DNA from: Pseudomonadota bacterium
GTDB taxonomy: Bacteria > Myxococcota > Polyangia > Polyangiales > Polyangiaceae
Direction of reading: 5' to 3'
Length of the DNA: 14,911 nt
NCBI GenBank assembly: GCA_023419055.1
Contig: JAEZYO010000642.1
Span: 1-14,911, forward strand
Position 1 is the first letter of the stretch. Each line of letters begins with the position of its first letter. The notes beneath the pieces are model-generated. The model worked only from the letters and a program-made list of their open reading frames with translations, made no database searches and was not told the origin of the DNA. The translations under genes and the position numbers were made by a program. Below are positions 4,350 to 12,735 of the stretch, one piece after another.

Positions 4350-7300
4350 TTGTTCTACTCGGGGCAACTGGTACGCAGGCGGCAGCCGCAACTAGGTGAG
4401 TCGTTCTTCACCGTCGTGTCTGCCGACGGTACGCGGTTCGTGGGGAGCGCGCCCGCTCATGGTGTCAACGAGTTCCGGTCAGTTGACTTCGAACCGGTCC
4501 CGATAGCACCCGGCATGCGCTGCCGGGTGAAGGGAACGAGGGCGGAACTGAGTGTTGAGGCCGTCATCGGGACCGCGGATCGCGGCCCCCGCTCGCTGCG
4601 ACTCGTCGATCCCAAAGGCACTCGGCACACCGCCACGGAATCGCAACTGCTGGACCTCCGCCCGGGCCCGACGCTCCAAGACCATCTGGCTCAATTTAGC
4701 TATCGCGGACTTCAGACCGTCCTGCGGCGCGAGCGGGTCGTGAGCGCAAGACGCGCCGTGCAAGGGAACTGCCGCGGTCTCGAGACACTGTACGGCGCGC
4801 GCGTCCAACTGCTCGAGCATCAGGTGTCCGTCGTTCGGGCCGTGCTCTCATTCCCAGGACCGCGAGCGCTCCTCGGCGACGAGGTCGGCCTTGGGAAGAC
4901 TGTCGAATCGGGACTCATCATCGGGGCCCTGCTGAAGCACAAACCCGACCTCAACGTACTCATCGTGTGTCCAGGGGCGCTAGCGACGCAGTGGCTGGCG
5001 GAGATTTACTCAAAGTTTCATGGCCACGTATTCTACGTTCCGTCGTTGAGCGGCGGCAACGTACCGGCGTGTTCCAACGCCGTCAGACTCATTCTGACCA
5101 TGAGCGACGTCTCCCGCTCAGAAGTCCGCGAATACATCGACACCATCCGATGGGACCTTGTCGTGGTCGACGAGGCGCACCGCGTCCCGACAGATAGTGG
5201 CTTGTTCGAGTTCCTGCGGTGTCTGTCCGCTCGCGTCGATGGCCTTCTGCTCCTCTCCGCCACGCCCGTGCGCTCGCGAGCGACCGACTTCGTGAGGCTT
5301 CTGTCGCTACTGAACCCCTCCGTCTTCGGTCCCAACGACGTGGAGAAACTGGAATCCCTGCGCCCCAAACAGGCAGCGATCGAACACCTCTTCGCGCGCA
5401 CGGAGGGGTGCTCGCCCTTCGTGCTGCCTATGCGTGCGAAGAGTTGGTCCGAACTCCTGCCCGAAGACAGCAACATCGCCGAGTGGACTGCAACGATGTC
5501 GATCGTCGGGACGGAGGAGCGTCAGCGTGAGGCCGAAGTCGCACGCGACCTCCTCCTCCGCTACGTCGCGGATGTTTACCGAGTGGATCACAGAATCATG
5601 CGCAACCGCCGGGAGGCACTCCGGAGTCGGCTCAGCCTCCCTGAGAGGACGCTTGAGGTATCGGCACTGCAGCTATCCGATGCGGAACTGCGACTCCTCG
5701 CGATGGTGCGTTCTTGGGTTGTCGCGCTTGCAGGGCGCGAAGTGCCACTCCTTCGGCGGTTGCTCCAAGCGGAGGCAATGCAACGAGCCGCGTCCAGCGC
5801 CAGGGCACTCGCAACCCTGATCGAGGCGCGACTGATGGGTGTATGCGACCCTTCACTTGCGTCACAAGACCTTCTCGCCATGGCAGGAGCTCCACACTCC
5901 CGCGAGGAATTGGACGACAGGCTTGACGACATCTGCGCAGGCGTACCGCCGAGTCCGGGCGAGCAGCAGGCACTTGTTGCCTTAGCATCGGCGGTGACTT
6001 CAGCCGCTAAGCAGGAGACGCGTGTACGCCGGGCCGCTGAGTGGGTAATCGAGCGGCTCATATCGCATCCGCGCGAGAAGGTCCTCGTGTTCGTCGAGTA
6101 CCTTGAGACGTTCGACGCACTGCTTAAGCTTCTTGCAGCGAAACTCAAGACCCACCGCATCGACGTGAGCGCCTTCCGGGAGGGGATGAACGTCGAGGAC
6201 AAAGAGAGGGCGGCCCAGGCGTTCCTGCATCGTGAGAACTGCCGCGCCTTGGTGTCCGACGCCTCCGGTGGTGAAGGAAGGAACTTCCAGCACGCTGACG
6301 TTGTCCTACATGTTGACCTGCCCTGGGACCTCGGAGCGATCGAACAGCGCATTGGCCGGCTTGATCGGATCGGCCGCACAAACAAGGTACTGGTCGCGGC
6401 TTTGCACCCAGAAATCGGCGTCGAAGCGCACTGGGCGCGACTGGTATGGGAGGCTTATGGCCTAGGCGCTGGATCGCTCGCGGGGCTGGAATTCCTCGCC
6501 GAAGAGACGCAAACCAGGTTTAGGGAAGCCGTAGCCGCTCCGGAGGACGACCAGCTTCTGGAGTTGGTCGCGTCCACCCGCGATCTGGTTGTCGCTGAGC
6601 GAGCACGTCTAGCAGCAGACGAAGAACGCCAACTTGACGTGAGGCGGTTCGACCTCGAGGAGACCAAGGAATTCATCCAGGAACTCAAGACGGACGCGAA
6701 GATGTCTGGGGGTCGGCCGTCACTCGCTTCCGAGTTTGTGGAGTGGGCACTGGATGTCGGCGTACACTTAGCGGAGCACGGTGCCGCCTGGGATATCGAC
6801 TTCACGCATCTTGCAGGCTCGGTGCCGGTGGGCCACCAGCGACTTCAGTTCCGAGGAACCTTTGAACGGTGGTTGGCCAAGAAGGACGAAGCGCTCCAGT
6901 ACCTCGCCTGGGGACATCCCTTCATCGAGTGGTTGGCTGGCACCGTCGCCGATCACCCCGCGTGCCGTGTCGCCGCCGCCACTATTGACGGCGTCAAGAG
7001 AGAATGGCGAGGCTGTCGGGTCGTCGTGTGCGCCGAGCCTGATCCCGACACGCTTGCTACGCTGCCGGTATTCCTTCGCGGGCGAGTGGCTTTCACTGCA
7101 CCGCCTGTGGAGGAAGTCTTCTTTATTGGGTCAAGTGGTGAAGTAGAAACAGACCAGACATTATTGGCGACACTGGCTGCACGCCTAGGTGGAGGTAGTA
7201 CGCCGAACGCCTCGCACATGTTGGCAGACCCAGCGGTACACGCGCGTTGGAGGGCGGAGATTGAAGCCTGCGTTTCGGTCGCGCTGGGGGTAATGCGCGA

Positions 7301-7508
7301 GAAGACCGCGAAGGAGTTTCGTGACGCGAGCGAAGAGCTCCGGCAGGAGTTTGCCCCGGAGATCGCCACAGCGCAGGCCATTTCGAGGCAGGCCGGCGCC
7401 ATCAGGTTTGGGAGCCTGGATCTCACAAAGTATGAGTCCGCAGTAGCCGCCGTCCGCGACCGCCGCGTTTCGGCCGACTCGATCATCTGGATCGAGACGA
7501 GGGCCTAA
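4350..7508 (+). CDS. dpdE: SNF2/RapA-like ATPase, probable DpdE of a Dpd DNA-modification/defence system
   Basis: This 1052-residue superfamily 2 ATPase translocates on double-stranded DNA in related proteins. Residues 1-110 are beta-rich (MFYSGQLVRRR, then a RapA-like N-terminal region). The helicase core follows: motif I DEVGLGKT (177-184, K183), motif Ia LIVCPGALATQW, motif II DEAH (274-277), motif III SATP (303-306), then, after a helical insertion of about 270 residues, the C-terminal lobe with VLVFVEYLETFDAL, LVSDASGGEGRNFQ and motif VI QRIGRLDRIGR (666-676). All key residues are present. About 380 residues of C-terminal extension follow, including a likely coiled coil near 750-790. It is the first gene of the operon, ending 3 nt before the next. 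In Dpd clusters DpdE is an SNF2-type helicase; DISARM DrmD is the main alternative. The ATPase call is firm, the Dpd name is inference from gene company. Confidence 0.72.
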   Translation: MFYSGQLVRRRQPQLGESFFTVVSADGTRFVGSAPAHGVNEFRSVDFEPVPIAPGMRCRVKGTRAELSVEAVIGTADRGPRSLRLVDPKGTRHTATESQLLDLRPGPTLQDHLAQFSYRGLQTVLRRERVVSARRAVQGNCRGLETLYGARVQLLEHQVSVVRAVLSFPGPRALLGDEVGLGKTVESGLIIGALLKHKPDLNVLIVCPGALATQWLAEIYSKFHGHVFYVPSLSGGNVPACSNAVRLILTMSDVSRSEVREYIDTIRWDLVVVDEAHRVPTDSGLFEFLRCLSARVDGLLLLSATPVRSRATDFVRLLSLLNPSVFGPNDVEKLESLRPKQAAIEHLFARTEGCSPFVLPMRAKSWSELLPEDSNIAEWTATMSIVGTEERQREAEVARDLLLRYVADVYRVDHRIMRNRREALRSRLSLPERTLEVSALQLSDAELRLLAMVRSWVVALAGREVPLLRRLLQAEAMQRAASSARALATLIEARLMGVCDPSLASQDLLAMAGAPHSREELDDRLDDICAGVPPSPGEQQALVALASAVTSAAKQETRVRRAAEWVIERLISHPREKVLVFVEYLETFDALLKLLAAKLKTHRIDVSAFREGMNVEDKERAAQAFLHRENCRALVSDASGGEGRNFQHADVVLHVDLPWDLGAIEQRIGRLDRIGRTNKVLVAALHPEIGVEAHWARLVWEAYGLGAGSLAGLEFLAEETQTRFREAVAAPEDDQLLELVASTRDLVVAERARLAADEERQLDVRRFDLEETKEFIQELKTDAKMSGGRPSLASEFVEWALDVGVHLAEHGAAWDIDFTHLAGSVPVGHQRLQFRGTFERWLAKKDEALQYLAWGHPFIEWLAGTVADHPACRVAAATIDGVKREWRGCRVVVCAEPDPDTLATLPVFLRGRVAFTAPPVEEVFFIGSSGEVETDQTLLATLAARLGGGSTPNASHMLADPAVHARWRAEIEACVSVALGVMREKTAKEFRDASEELRQEFAPEIATAQAISRQAGAIRFGSLDLTKYESAVAAVRDRRVSADSIIWIETRA

Positions 7509-7511
7509 CCG

Positions 7512-10500
7512 ATGAACTGGCAGGAATGGCCGACTGCGTCCCTAGAAGCCGCGGTCCTCACGTTTCTCGAGCAAAGCGAGGCACGACTCGCATCCCTCGG
7601 CATCCTCGACGTCCGTCACAACGTCGCGGCACTGTGCTCTGCGTACGGCCAGCAAGACGGGGCGCCTACGTATGAGGCTTTGCAGCAAGCACTGGGCCAC
7701 CTCGTGACGGATGGATCGGTTCTCCTCCTCGGGACTACTCACTTCGGTCCCGAATCGGAGATCCGCAGCCACGTCGCCGAAGTGGTTCGACTGCTGCGAC
7801 TCGTGCGGCAGCGGTTCCCCTATCATCGCCGGAGCGAGGACAGTCCCCCGCTGGTGAGAGACCTTCTCTGGACACCGCTACGCCGCCTGAGGCCTGAACG
7901 AAACCGGCACCTCGCCGAACTGGAACTCCCGCCGGTAACAGATCCTGCTCTGAAGCAGGCAACGGAGCGCTCGGTCGAAGTCCTTCGTACGGCGGTTGAG
8001 GCCTACATCGGCCCGGGACGGCCATATTGCGCGAGCGGGTTTCAGTTGGACGCGTTTCGAACCTTGCTCGCCGCAGTATTGACGCCCGGCGAGGTGCGCC
8101 GCGGTCAAGTTGTCGCTGCCGGTACCGGGACCGGAAAGACGCACGCTTTCTTCTTTCCTGCACTCGTCGCAGCGCTCATCAGAAGGCACCAGGGCGTCGC
8201 CGGGACAGTAGCGATATGCGTCTACAACAGGCAACGGCTAGCGGTGAATCAGTTCCAGGACTTCGTCGACCTGATCCACAAAGTAAACGTGCAGGGTGGT
8301 TACTCCCTAAGCATCGGAATCGACTTCGGGGAGGTACCGTATCGAAACGAGGACTTCCGCCAGAACGGCGCTGGCCGGCCGAAGACGCTAGCACGATGGG
8401 AATGGGATGCGGCGACTCGGATGTGGGAATGCCCATGGGCAGTATGCCCGCATCCCGGATGCGGGCAACCGCTGCGCGTCAGGAGTACCGGCAAGCCCGT
8501 CCTGGCCTGCAACGATCATGGGCCTTTCGCGTTCATTCGGGTCACACGAGGATCTATCGCGGACGACCCGCCGACGTTCTACGTTGCAACGGGCGCGTCC
8601 TTGCACTCACGGCTTCAGGACTCGGTTTATCGGGGAGTATTCGGTGAATACCGGGGTCATAGGAGTCCCGACCTCATAATGTTCGACGAGATTCACCTCT
8701 ACGAGGGCGTCGAGGGGATCCAATCTGCACTGCTGGCACGCCGCCTCCGGCGGCGCCTTGAACGGGCCGATGGAAAGCCAGTGATGGTCGGCCTCTCTGC
8801 AACGATTGCCGACCCAGTCCAGTTCTTTTCTGAATTCACTGGTCTGTCGCAGTCAGACATCGGCGTGATCACGCCTGATGAATCCGAACTGAGGTGGGAT
8901 GGCGTCGAGCACTTCATCACGATCAAATCCGAACCGGACGAGGAGGTCTCTCCGCTCTCGACATTGCTCCAAACAGCGATGCTTCTCGGGCATCTGCTGC
9001 CTCGCCCGGCTTCGGGGCCTCCCCGAACGTTCGGGTTCACAGACTCTCTTGACCGGGTGGGTCGGTGGGACGACCGGCAACGGGACGCGGAAGGGAATCA
9101 ACGCCTGTACGCGTTGCGGCAACCCGGGATCACGCGGGTGGCTCTCGGAGCGTTTTCCAATCAGCAGCAAGTACAGGATCCGGTCACATATTCCATGGCG
9201 GGGCCGAGGCATGATTGCACTCCCTGCATGAATGCTCGTACGCCAGACGTTGGATGCCCAGTCTTTGCGGACGGAGAGTGCTGGTTCTCCATGGTCACTC
9301 TGGGAACGACGGCACCCCTCAGCATCGGTATACAGAGCAGTCGCAACACACGTGGCCTCGAGTCGTCGGACCTGCTAATTGCCACATCCAGCCTAGAGGT
9401 AGGCTTCGATGACGCGCGCGTTCGCGCGGTTCTGCAGTACCAGGCCCCCACCGGTCCAGCAGCGTTCACGCAGCGCAGAGGCCGAGCTGGACGCCCGAGT
9501 GACAGTCGCACCTTCGTTGTTTCCGTGCTGAGCCCATACCGACGTCAGGACGAGTTCTATTTTCGGAACACGCATCTGCTGACAGATCCGGTGTTTGCGA
9601 AGATTCCGCTGAATGCCGCGAATCGCGTATTGGCCCGCGCTCACGCAATGTATTTGCTACTGGACCGTGTCGCCCAGCAGCAGACGTTCTCGTCAAGTAC
9701 TCTAGCGCGGAACGACGCCACTCGGTTGATGGCGTCCGTGGAGGGACGAAACTGGGGCTACCTCCTCGACGACCTCAGTCGGACGTTTGGGGTTGACGAT
9801 CAGGAACTACTCGCGCTCGTCGATGCAGAGCATGTTGGCGTCTTGCGCGCCTTGCTCCCGGAACTCGTCAGCCGCGTTGCGTCCATGCCGGCACCCGGTG
9901 CCGGTGAGCGCCGCGCCTACACGTCAGTCGGCGACGTCCTCGCCAACCAACTTCCACCAGACTTGATGACGCCAGCACCTTCCGAGTTGATCAGGTCGGA
10001 ACCGGATCCGGCCTCGGGCGCTGATCCCGAGCACGTCGATATCATGTTTGGCCTCTCGGAGGGCGCTCCCGGTAACGTGCGGTACCGGTACTCACTGGCG
10101 ATGTGGGTACCACTGCCACGCATCGACGAGTCTGTGTTTGAGGTGGCACTTCCATACGGTGTCGACCCGACGGCGACTCCGCTCGGTCTCATCACTGAGG
10201 GCGAGTTGCCGCCCGCTGCGGCGAGGGACCTCGGGTTGCCCCCGGGGGCACAGATACCACTCCGTCGACCGACGAGGGTCTCGTTCCAGCGGTTTCTCGT
10301 CGGGCGGAACCGTTCGAGATTCCGACTACAGAATGATGGCAGGATCGTTGAGGGGCAGAATGCCGGTCGCAACATCCTGGACAATTCCAACAGTAGGCTG
10401 CTCCGGTATGAGCTCGCGGACATCCCGAAATCGTACGAGGAGTGGACGCCTATTCTTACGCCAGAGATCTTCTCTCACCCGCTGAGTGCCGCATTCCACC

Positions 10501-12176
10501 GAGTTCAGGTGGCAAAGGCGAGCGCAGACGCACCAGTCGTTGTTCGAAGGTTTGCGCTCGGTGCGGAGTTCTCGGTTGCACTCGAAAGGGGCGACGCGGA
10601 AGAGGGTCGCGTCGGCTTTGTCCTCGACCGTCAACCTGTTGCGCTGGGGCAGATTCTGTCAGCGGATGGGCTCCGTTTCACTTGGAATGGAGGGTCTGGA
10701 TTCCGGCCGGACGATGATCTTATCCGTGAAGTCGCGCACAGGGCATTTCAATGGTCTTGCCGACGTACCGTCACCGTTGGCAATGTCTTCTCGCGAGCGA
10801 AGGCGATTGAGGCGGTCGCGTACTGCGCCGCCCAGGAGATCCTTAGTGGGAGGTCGCCAGCAGACTGGCTGTCCAGATTCGAAACCGGAGATTCCGACGC
10901 TCTCGCCGCGACCCACGCAGCTTTCGACCGACTTTTCGACCCGAAGATTCGCACGGCGGCGGCCTTCGCCATGGTCGTAGGGGATCCCGCGAGTCGGCGA
11001 GCGATCCGAGACGCGTGGAACCAGACCGTCGGAGCGCCCGGGTTCCGAAGTCCGGCGATGGAGGCCTACCTAAAGGACAGCCTCTCGGTATCGATTGGGG
11101 CTGCGCTGGTAGGAGGAATCGAGCGCGTCCTTGGCCTTGATCTCTCCGATGCAGTCGCGTGGCGCTCAGGTCTCGTGGCCAACGGACGTCCAGCAGCGGC
11201 ACCCGTCGACATCGACCTCTACGAACTGACTTCGGGAGGGATCGGCATCCTTGAGCAGGTTGCCGCAACGTGGAGGAGACAGCCAACCGCACTCTGGAAT
11301 GCGGCCGAGGAGAGCGCATACGCGTGCCCCACGGCACGCCATCAGAAGTTCGTCGAACAACTCGCTTCTCTCGATGACGGCGCCTTCGCGCACCTGCTAG
11401 AGGGAGCTGCCGACTTGGTCACCGGGGCAAGGACGTCGCTCGAGGACGCGCTCCATCGTTTCCGTTCCAACACGCTCCCGGGTATCCACTGGGACCTCGA
11501 GGATCAGGATCTCCGCAGCCTGATGCGATTGGTTGGGAAGAACCAGGACTCGCGTTTCGAATTGCCGTTAGTGCGCGCCGTCACGCGTGAGGCTGCGCAG
11601 TTCCGCACCGCTGTTGGCCGATGGCCGAGCGCGCGAGAACTGGGCGCTCACGTTGTGGCAGGGCTGGAGGGTGGCCGCTTTGCGCCGGGCTCACTGACGA
11701 CGCTCGCCACGAACCTAGCACAATGGATCGACCCCAACATTGATCGAGAGAGATATCGACGCACGCTGCAGAGTCAAATCGAGAGGCGATATGCGCGGTC
11801 GTGCTCGCCCTCGTGCCCTTCTTGCATCGGAGCGGAAACAACCCCGGAGATTGAGCCCGATCGAGAACTCCTAACTGCCTACTTCGATGCGCAGGCGAGG
11901 AGCAGCACGATCTCGGTCGAACGTGATGTGCCCGCGGACGTGCTTCGCGACGTCGCGCTAATGTGGCGCGCTGGCCAGTCGTGCCTCCGACTGCGATACG
12001 GTGACGCGCTATGCGGCACGGTAGCGACTGTCCTAACATGCTGTACGACAGAGCGGGTGGCTGGCAACTACTCGGAAGTCGAGGCTGCCGCTTCATGGGC
12101 CCGAACCAGGAGTCTCGACCTCGCCCGAGGGTATTTCCGGGAACTGGGTCTCGAGTTGGGGGTTCAGGTATCGTGA
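7512..12176 (+). CDS. dpdJ: Giant DEAD/DEAH-type helicase with cysteine clusters, probable DpdJ
   Basis: This 1554-residue superfamily 2 helicase has motif I GTGTGKT (204-210, K209), motif II DEIH (392-395), motif III SAT (429-431), and a second lobe with DLLIATSSLEVGFD and motif VI QRRGRAGR (654-661). Two cysteine clusters interrupt the core: C307/C312/C317/C333 between motifs I and II, and C569/C572/C582/C590 before the second lobe motifs. A third, C1431/C1435/C1438 (CSPSCPSCIG), is near the C-terminus, as in DUF1998-type helicase partners. About 770 residues between the core and that cluster are unassigned. The ATG start has GAGGG 8 bases upstream and follows the SNF2 stop by 3 nt. The helicase/DUF1998-like layout recalls DrmA plus DrmB of DISARM, and DruE of Druantia, but a single giant helicase beside SNF2 and PLD genes best fits DpdJ. 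The biochemical role in Dpd is unknown; DNA restriction is proposed. Confidence 0.7.
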   Translation: MNWQEWPTASLEAAVLTFLEQSEARLASLGILDVRHNVAALCSAYGQQDGAPTYEALQQALGHLVTDGSVLLLGTTHFGPESEIRSHVAEVVRLLRLVRQRFPYHRRSEDSPPLVRDLLWTPLRRLRPERNRHLAELELPPVTDPALKQATERSVEVLRTAVEAYIGPGRPYCASGFQLDAFRTLLAAVLTPGEVRRGQVVAAGTGTGKTHAFFFPALVAALIRRHQGVAGTVAICVYNRQRLAVNQFQDFVDLIHKVNVQGGYSLSIGIDFGEVPYRNEDFRQNGAGRPKTLARWEWDAATRMWECPWAVCPHPGCGQPLRVRSTGKPVLACNDHGPFAFIRVTRGSIADDPPTFYVATGASLHSRLQDSVYRGVFGEYRGHRSPDLIMFDEIHLYEGVEGIQSALLARRLRRRLERADGKPVMVGLSATIADPVQFFSEFTGLSQSDIGVITPDESELRWDGVEHFITIKSEPDEEVSPLSTLLQTAMLLGHLLPRPASGPPRTFGFTDSLDRVGRWDDRQRDAEGNQRLYALRQPGITRVALGAFSNQQQVQDPVTYSMAGPRHDCTPCMNARTPDVGCPVFADGECWFSMVTLGTTAPLSIGIQSSRNTRGLESSDLLIATSSLEVGFDDARVRAVLQYQAPTGPAAFTQRRGRAGRPSDSRTFVVSVLSPYRRQDEFYFRNTHLLTDPVFAKIPLNAANRVLARAHAMYLLLDRVAQQQTFSSSTLARNDATRLMASVEGRNWGYLLDDLSRTFGVDDQELLALVDAEHVGVLRALLPELVSRVASMPAPGAGERRAYTSVGDVLANQLPPDLMTPAPSELIRSEPDPASGADPEHVDIMFGLSEGAPGNVRYRYSLAMWVPLPRIDESVFEVALPYGVDPTATPLGLITEGELPPAAARDLGLPPGAQIPLRRPTRVSFQRFLVGRNRSRFRLQNDGRIVEGQNAGRNILDNSNSRLLRYELADIPKSYEEWTPILTPEIFSHPLSAAFHRVQVAKASADAPVVVRRFALGAEFSVALERGDAEEGRVGFVLDRQPVALGQILSADGLRFTWNGGSGFRPDDDLIREVAHRAFQWSCRRTVTVGNVFSRAKAIEAVAYCAAQEILSGRSPADWLSRFETGDSDALAATHAAFDRLFDPKIRTAAAFAMVVGDPASRRAIRDAWNQTVGAPGFRSPAMEAYLKDSLSVSIGAALVGGIERVLGLDLSDAVAWRSGLVANGRPAAAPVDIDLYELTSGGIGILEQVAATWRRQPTALWNAAEESAYACPTARHQKFVEQLASLDDGAFAHLLEGAADLVTGARTSLEDALHRFRSNTLPGIHWDLEDQDLRSLMRLVGKNQDSRFELPLVRAVTREAAQFRTAVGRWPSARELGAHVVAGLEGGRFAPGSLTTLATNLAQWIDPNIDRERYRRTLQSQIERRYARSCSPSCPSCIGAETTPEIEPDRELLTAYFDAQARSSTISVERDVPADVLRDVALMWRAGQSCLRLRYGDALCGTVATVLTCCTTERVAGNYSEVEAAASWARTRSLDLARGYFRELGLELGVQVS

Positions 12177-12715
12177 CAGACAGGTTCATCAACACGGTTA
12201 CGGAGCCTTCGTCGTTGCGGCGAGCCCTTGGTTCGTGGCTCGCTGCCGAACTTCTGCACCTTCAAGCGTCGAGGGCTGGGACCATCCGCCTGATCACTCC
12301 CTGGCTCTCCGACGTCCCCGTCGCGTCCGTTGGACCATCGTGGCTTGGCGTGGCGCCGAGTTCCGTGCGCCCAGTCAGGACCGTTCTTGATCTGCTGGGC
12401 GCGTACGCGCGACAGGGCGGAGACGTCGCCATCCTTATCCGCGAAGTTCCTGGTGACCGGACGACCAGGAGGACGGCCGACATTCTGGGCCACTGGGATG
12501 CCAGAAGGCACCCGCGCGTGACCATCAAGTCGTCAACAGCCGAGCACGCGAAGATCTGGGTAGGGCAGCGTCTTGCCTTCTTCGGTTCCTCGAACATGAC
12601 CGAGGGTGGGCTAGGCGTGAACAAGGAACTGATGGAAGTCACCGACAACCAAGACCGAATCGCGAGGCTAGCGAGCGAGGCCGACGTGTTCCTGGGGTCT
12701 TCGAAGGTCCGCTAA
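12173..12715 (+). CDS. dpdK: Single-HKD phospholipase-D-like protein, probable DpdK
   Basis: This 180-residue protein has one PLD half-site. Residues 38-46 (IRLITPWLS) form the typical first strand, 84-90 (DVAILIR) a core strand, and 125-141 the motif HAKIWVGQRLAFFGSSN. H125 and K127 are present, but the aspartate expected at HxKx4D is Q132; G138, S139 and N141 of the following GSxN are kept. PLD-like nucleases with one half-site work as dimers. The start is GTG 12173-12175, whose GTGA overlaps the TGA stop of the helicase gene, implying translational coupling; an in-frame extension upstream to 12011 would overlap the helicase gene by over 160 bases and is not favoured. PLD proteins beside SNF2 and large helicases occur in Dpd (DpdK) and DISARM (DrmC). 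Probable role: nuclease or DNA-binding part of restriction. Confidence 0.72.
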   Translation: MTDRFINTVTEPSSLRRALGSWLAAELLHLQASRAGTIRLITPWLSDVPVASVGPSWLGVAPSSVRPVRTVLDLLGAYARQGGDVAILIREVPGDRTTRRTADILGHWDARRHPRVTIKSSTAEHAKIWVGQRLAFFGSSNMTEGGLGVNKELMEVTDNQDRIARLASEADVFLGSSKVR

Positions 12716-12724
12716 CTTGAACTC

Positions 12725-12728
12725 GGAG
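12725..12728 (+). promoter_or_regulatory. Ribosome binding site for the GTG start of the fourth operon gene
   Basis: GGAG lies 7 bases before the GTG at 12736, between the PLD stop (12713-12715) and the next gene. The first in-frame ATG is about 30 codons further in and would cut off the beginning of a well-formed N-terminus, so GTG is preferred. Confidence 0.55.
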
Positions 12729-12735
12729 CGCACAC

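Noticed and set aside
5588..6385. Minus-strand frame of 265 codons inside the SNF2 gene
   Set aside because: Ser/Arg-rich shadow of the SNF2 coding frame, with no ribosome binding site or domain.
12011..12172. Longer PLD protein starting near 12011
   Set aside because: It would overlap the helicase gene by more than 160 bases; the GTG at 12173 gives a standard coupled overlap and a normal N-terminus.
4350..12715. Canonical DISARM operon
   Set aside because: No DNA methylase gene and no separate DUF1998 gene are present; the helicase is one 1554-residue protein. A DISARM relative is still possible and is noted as the alternative.
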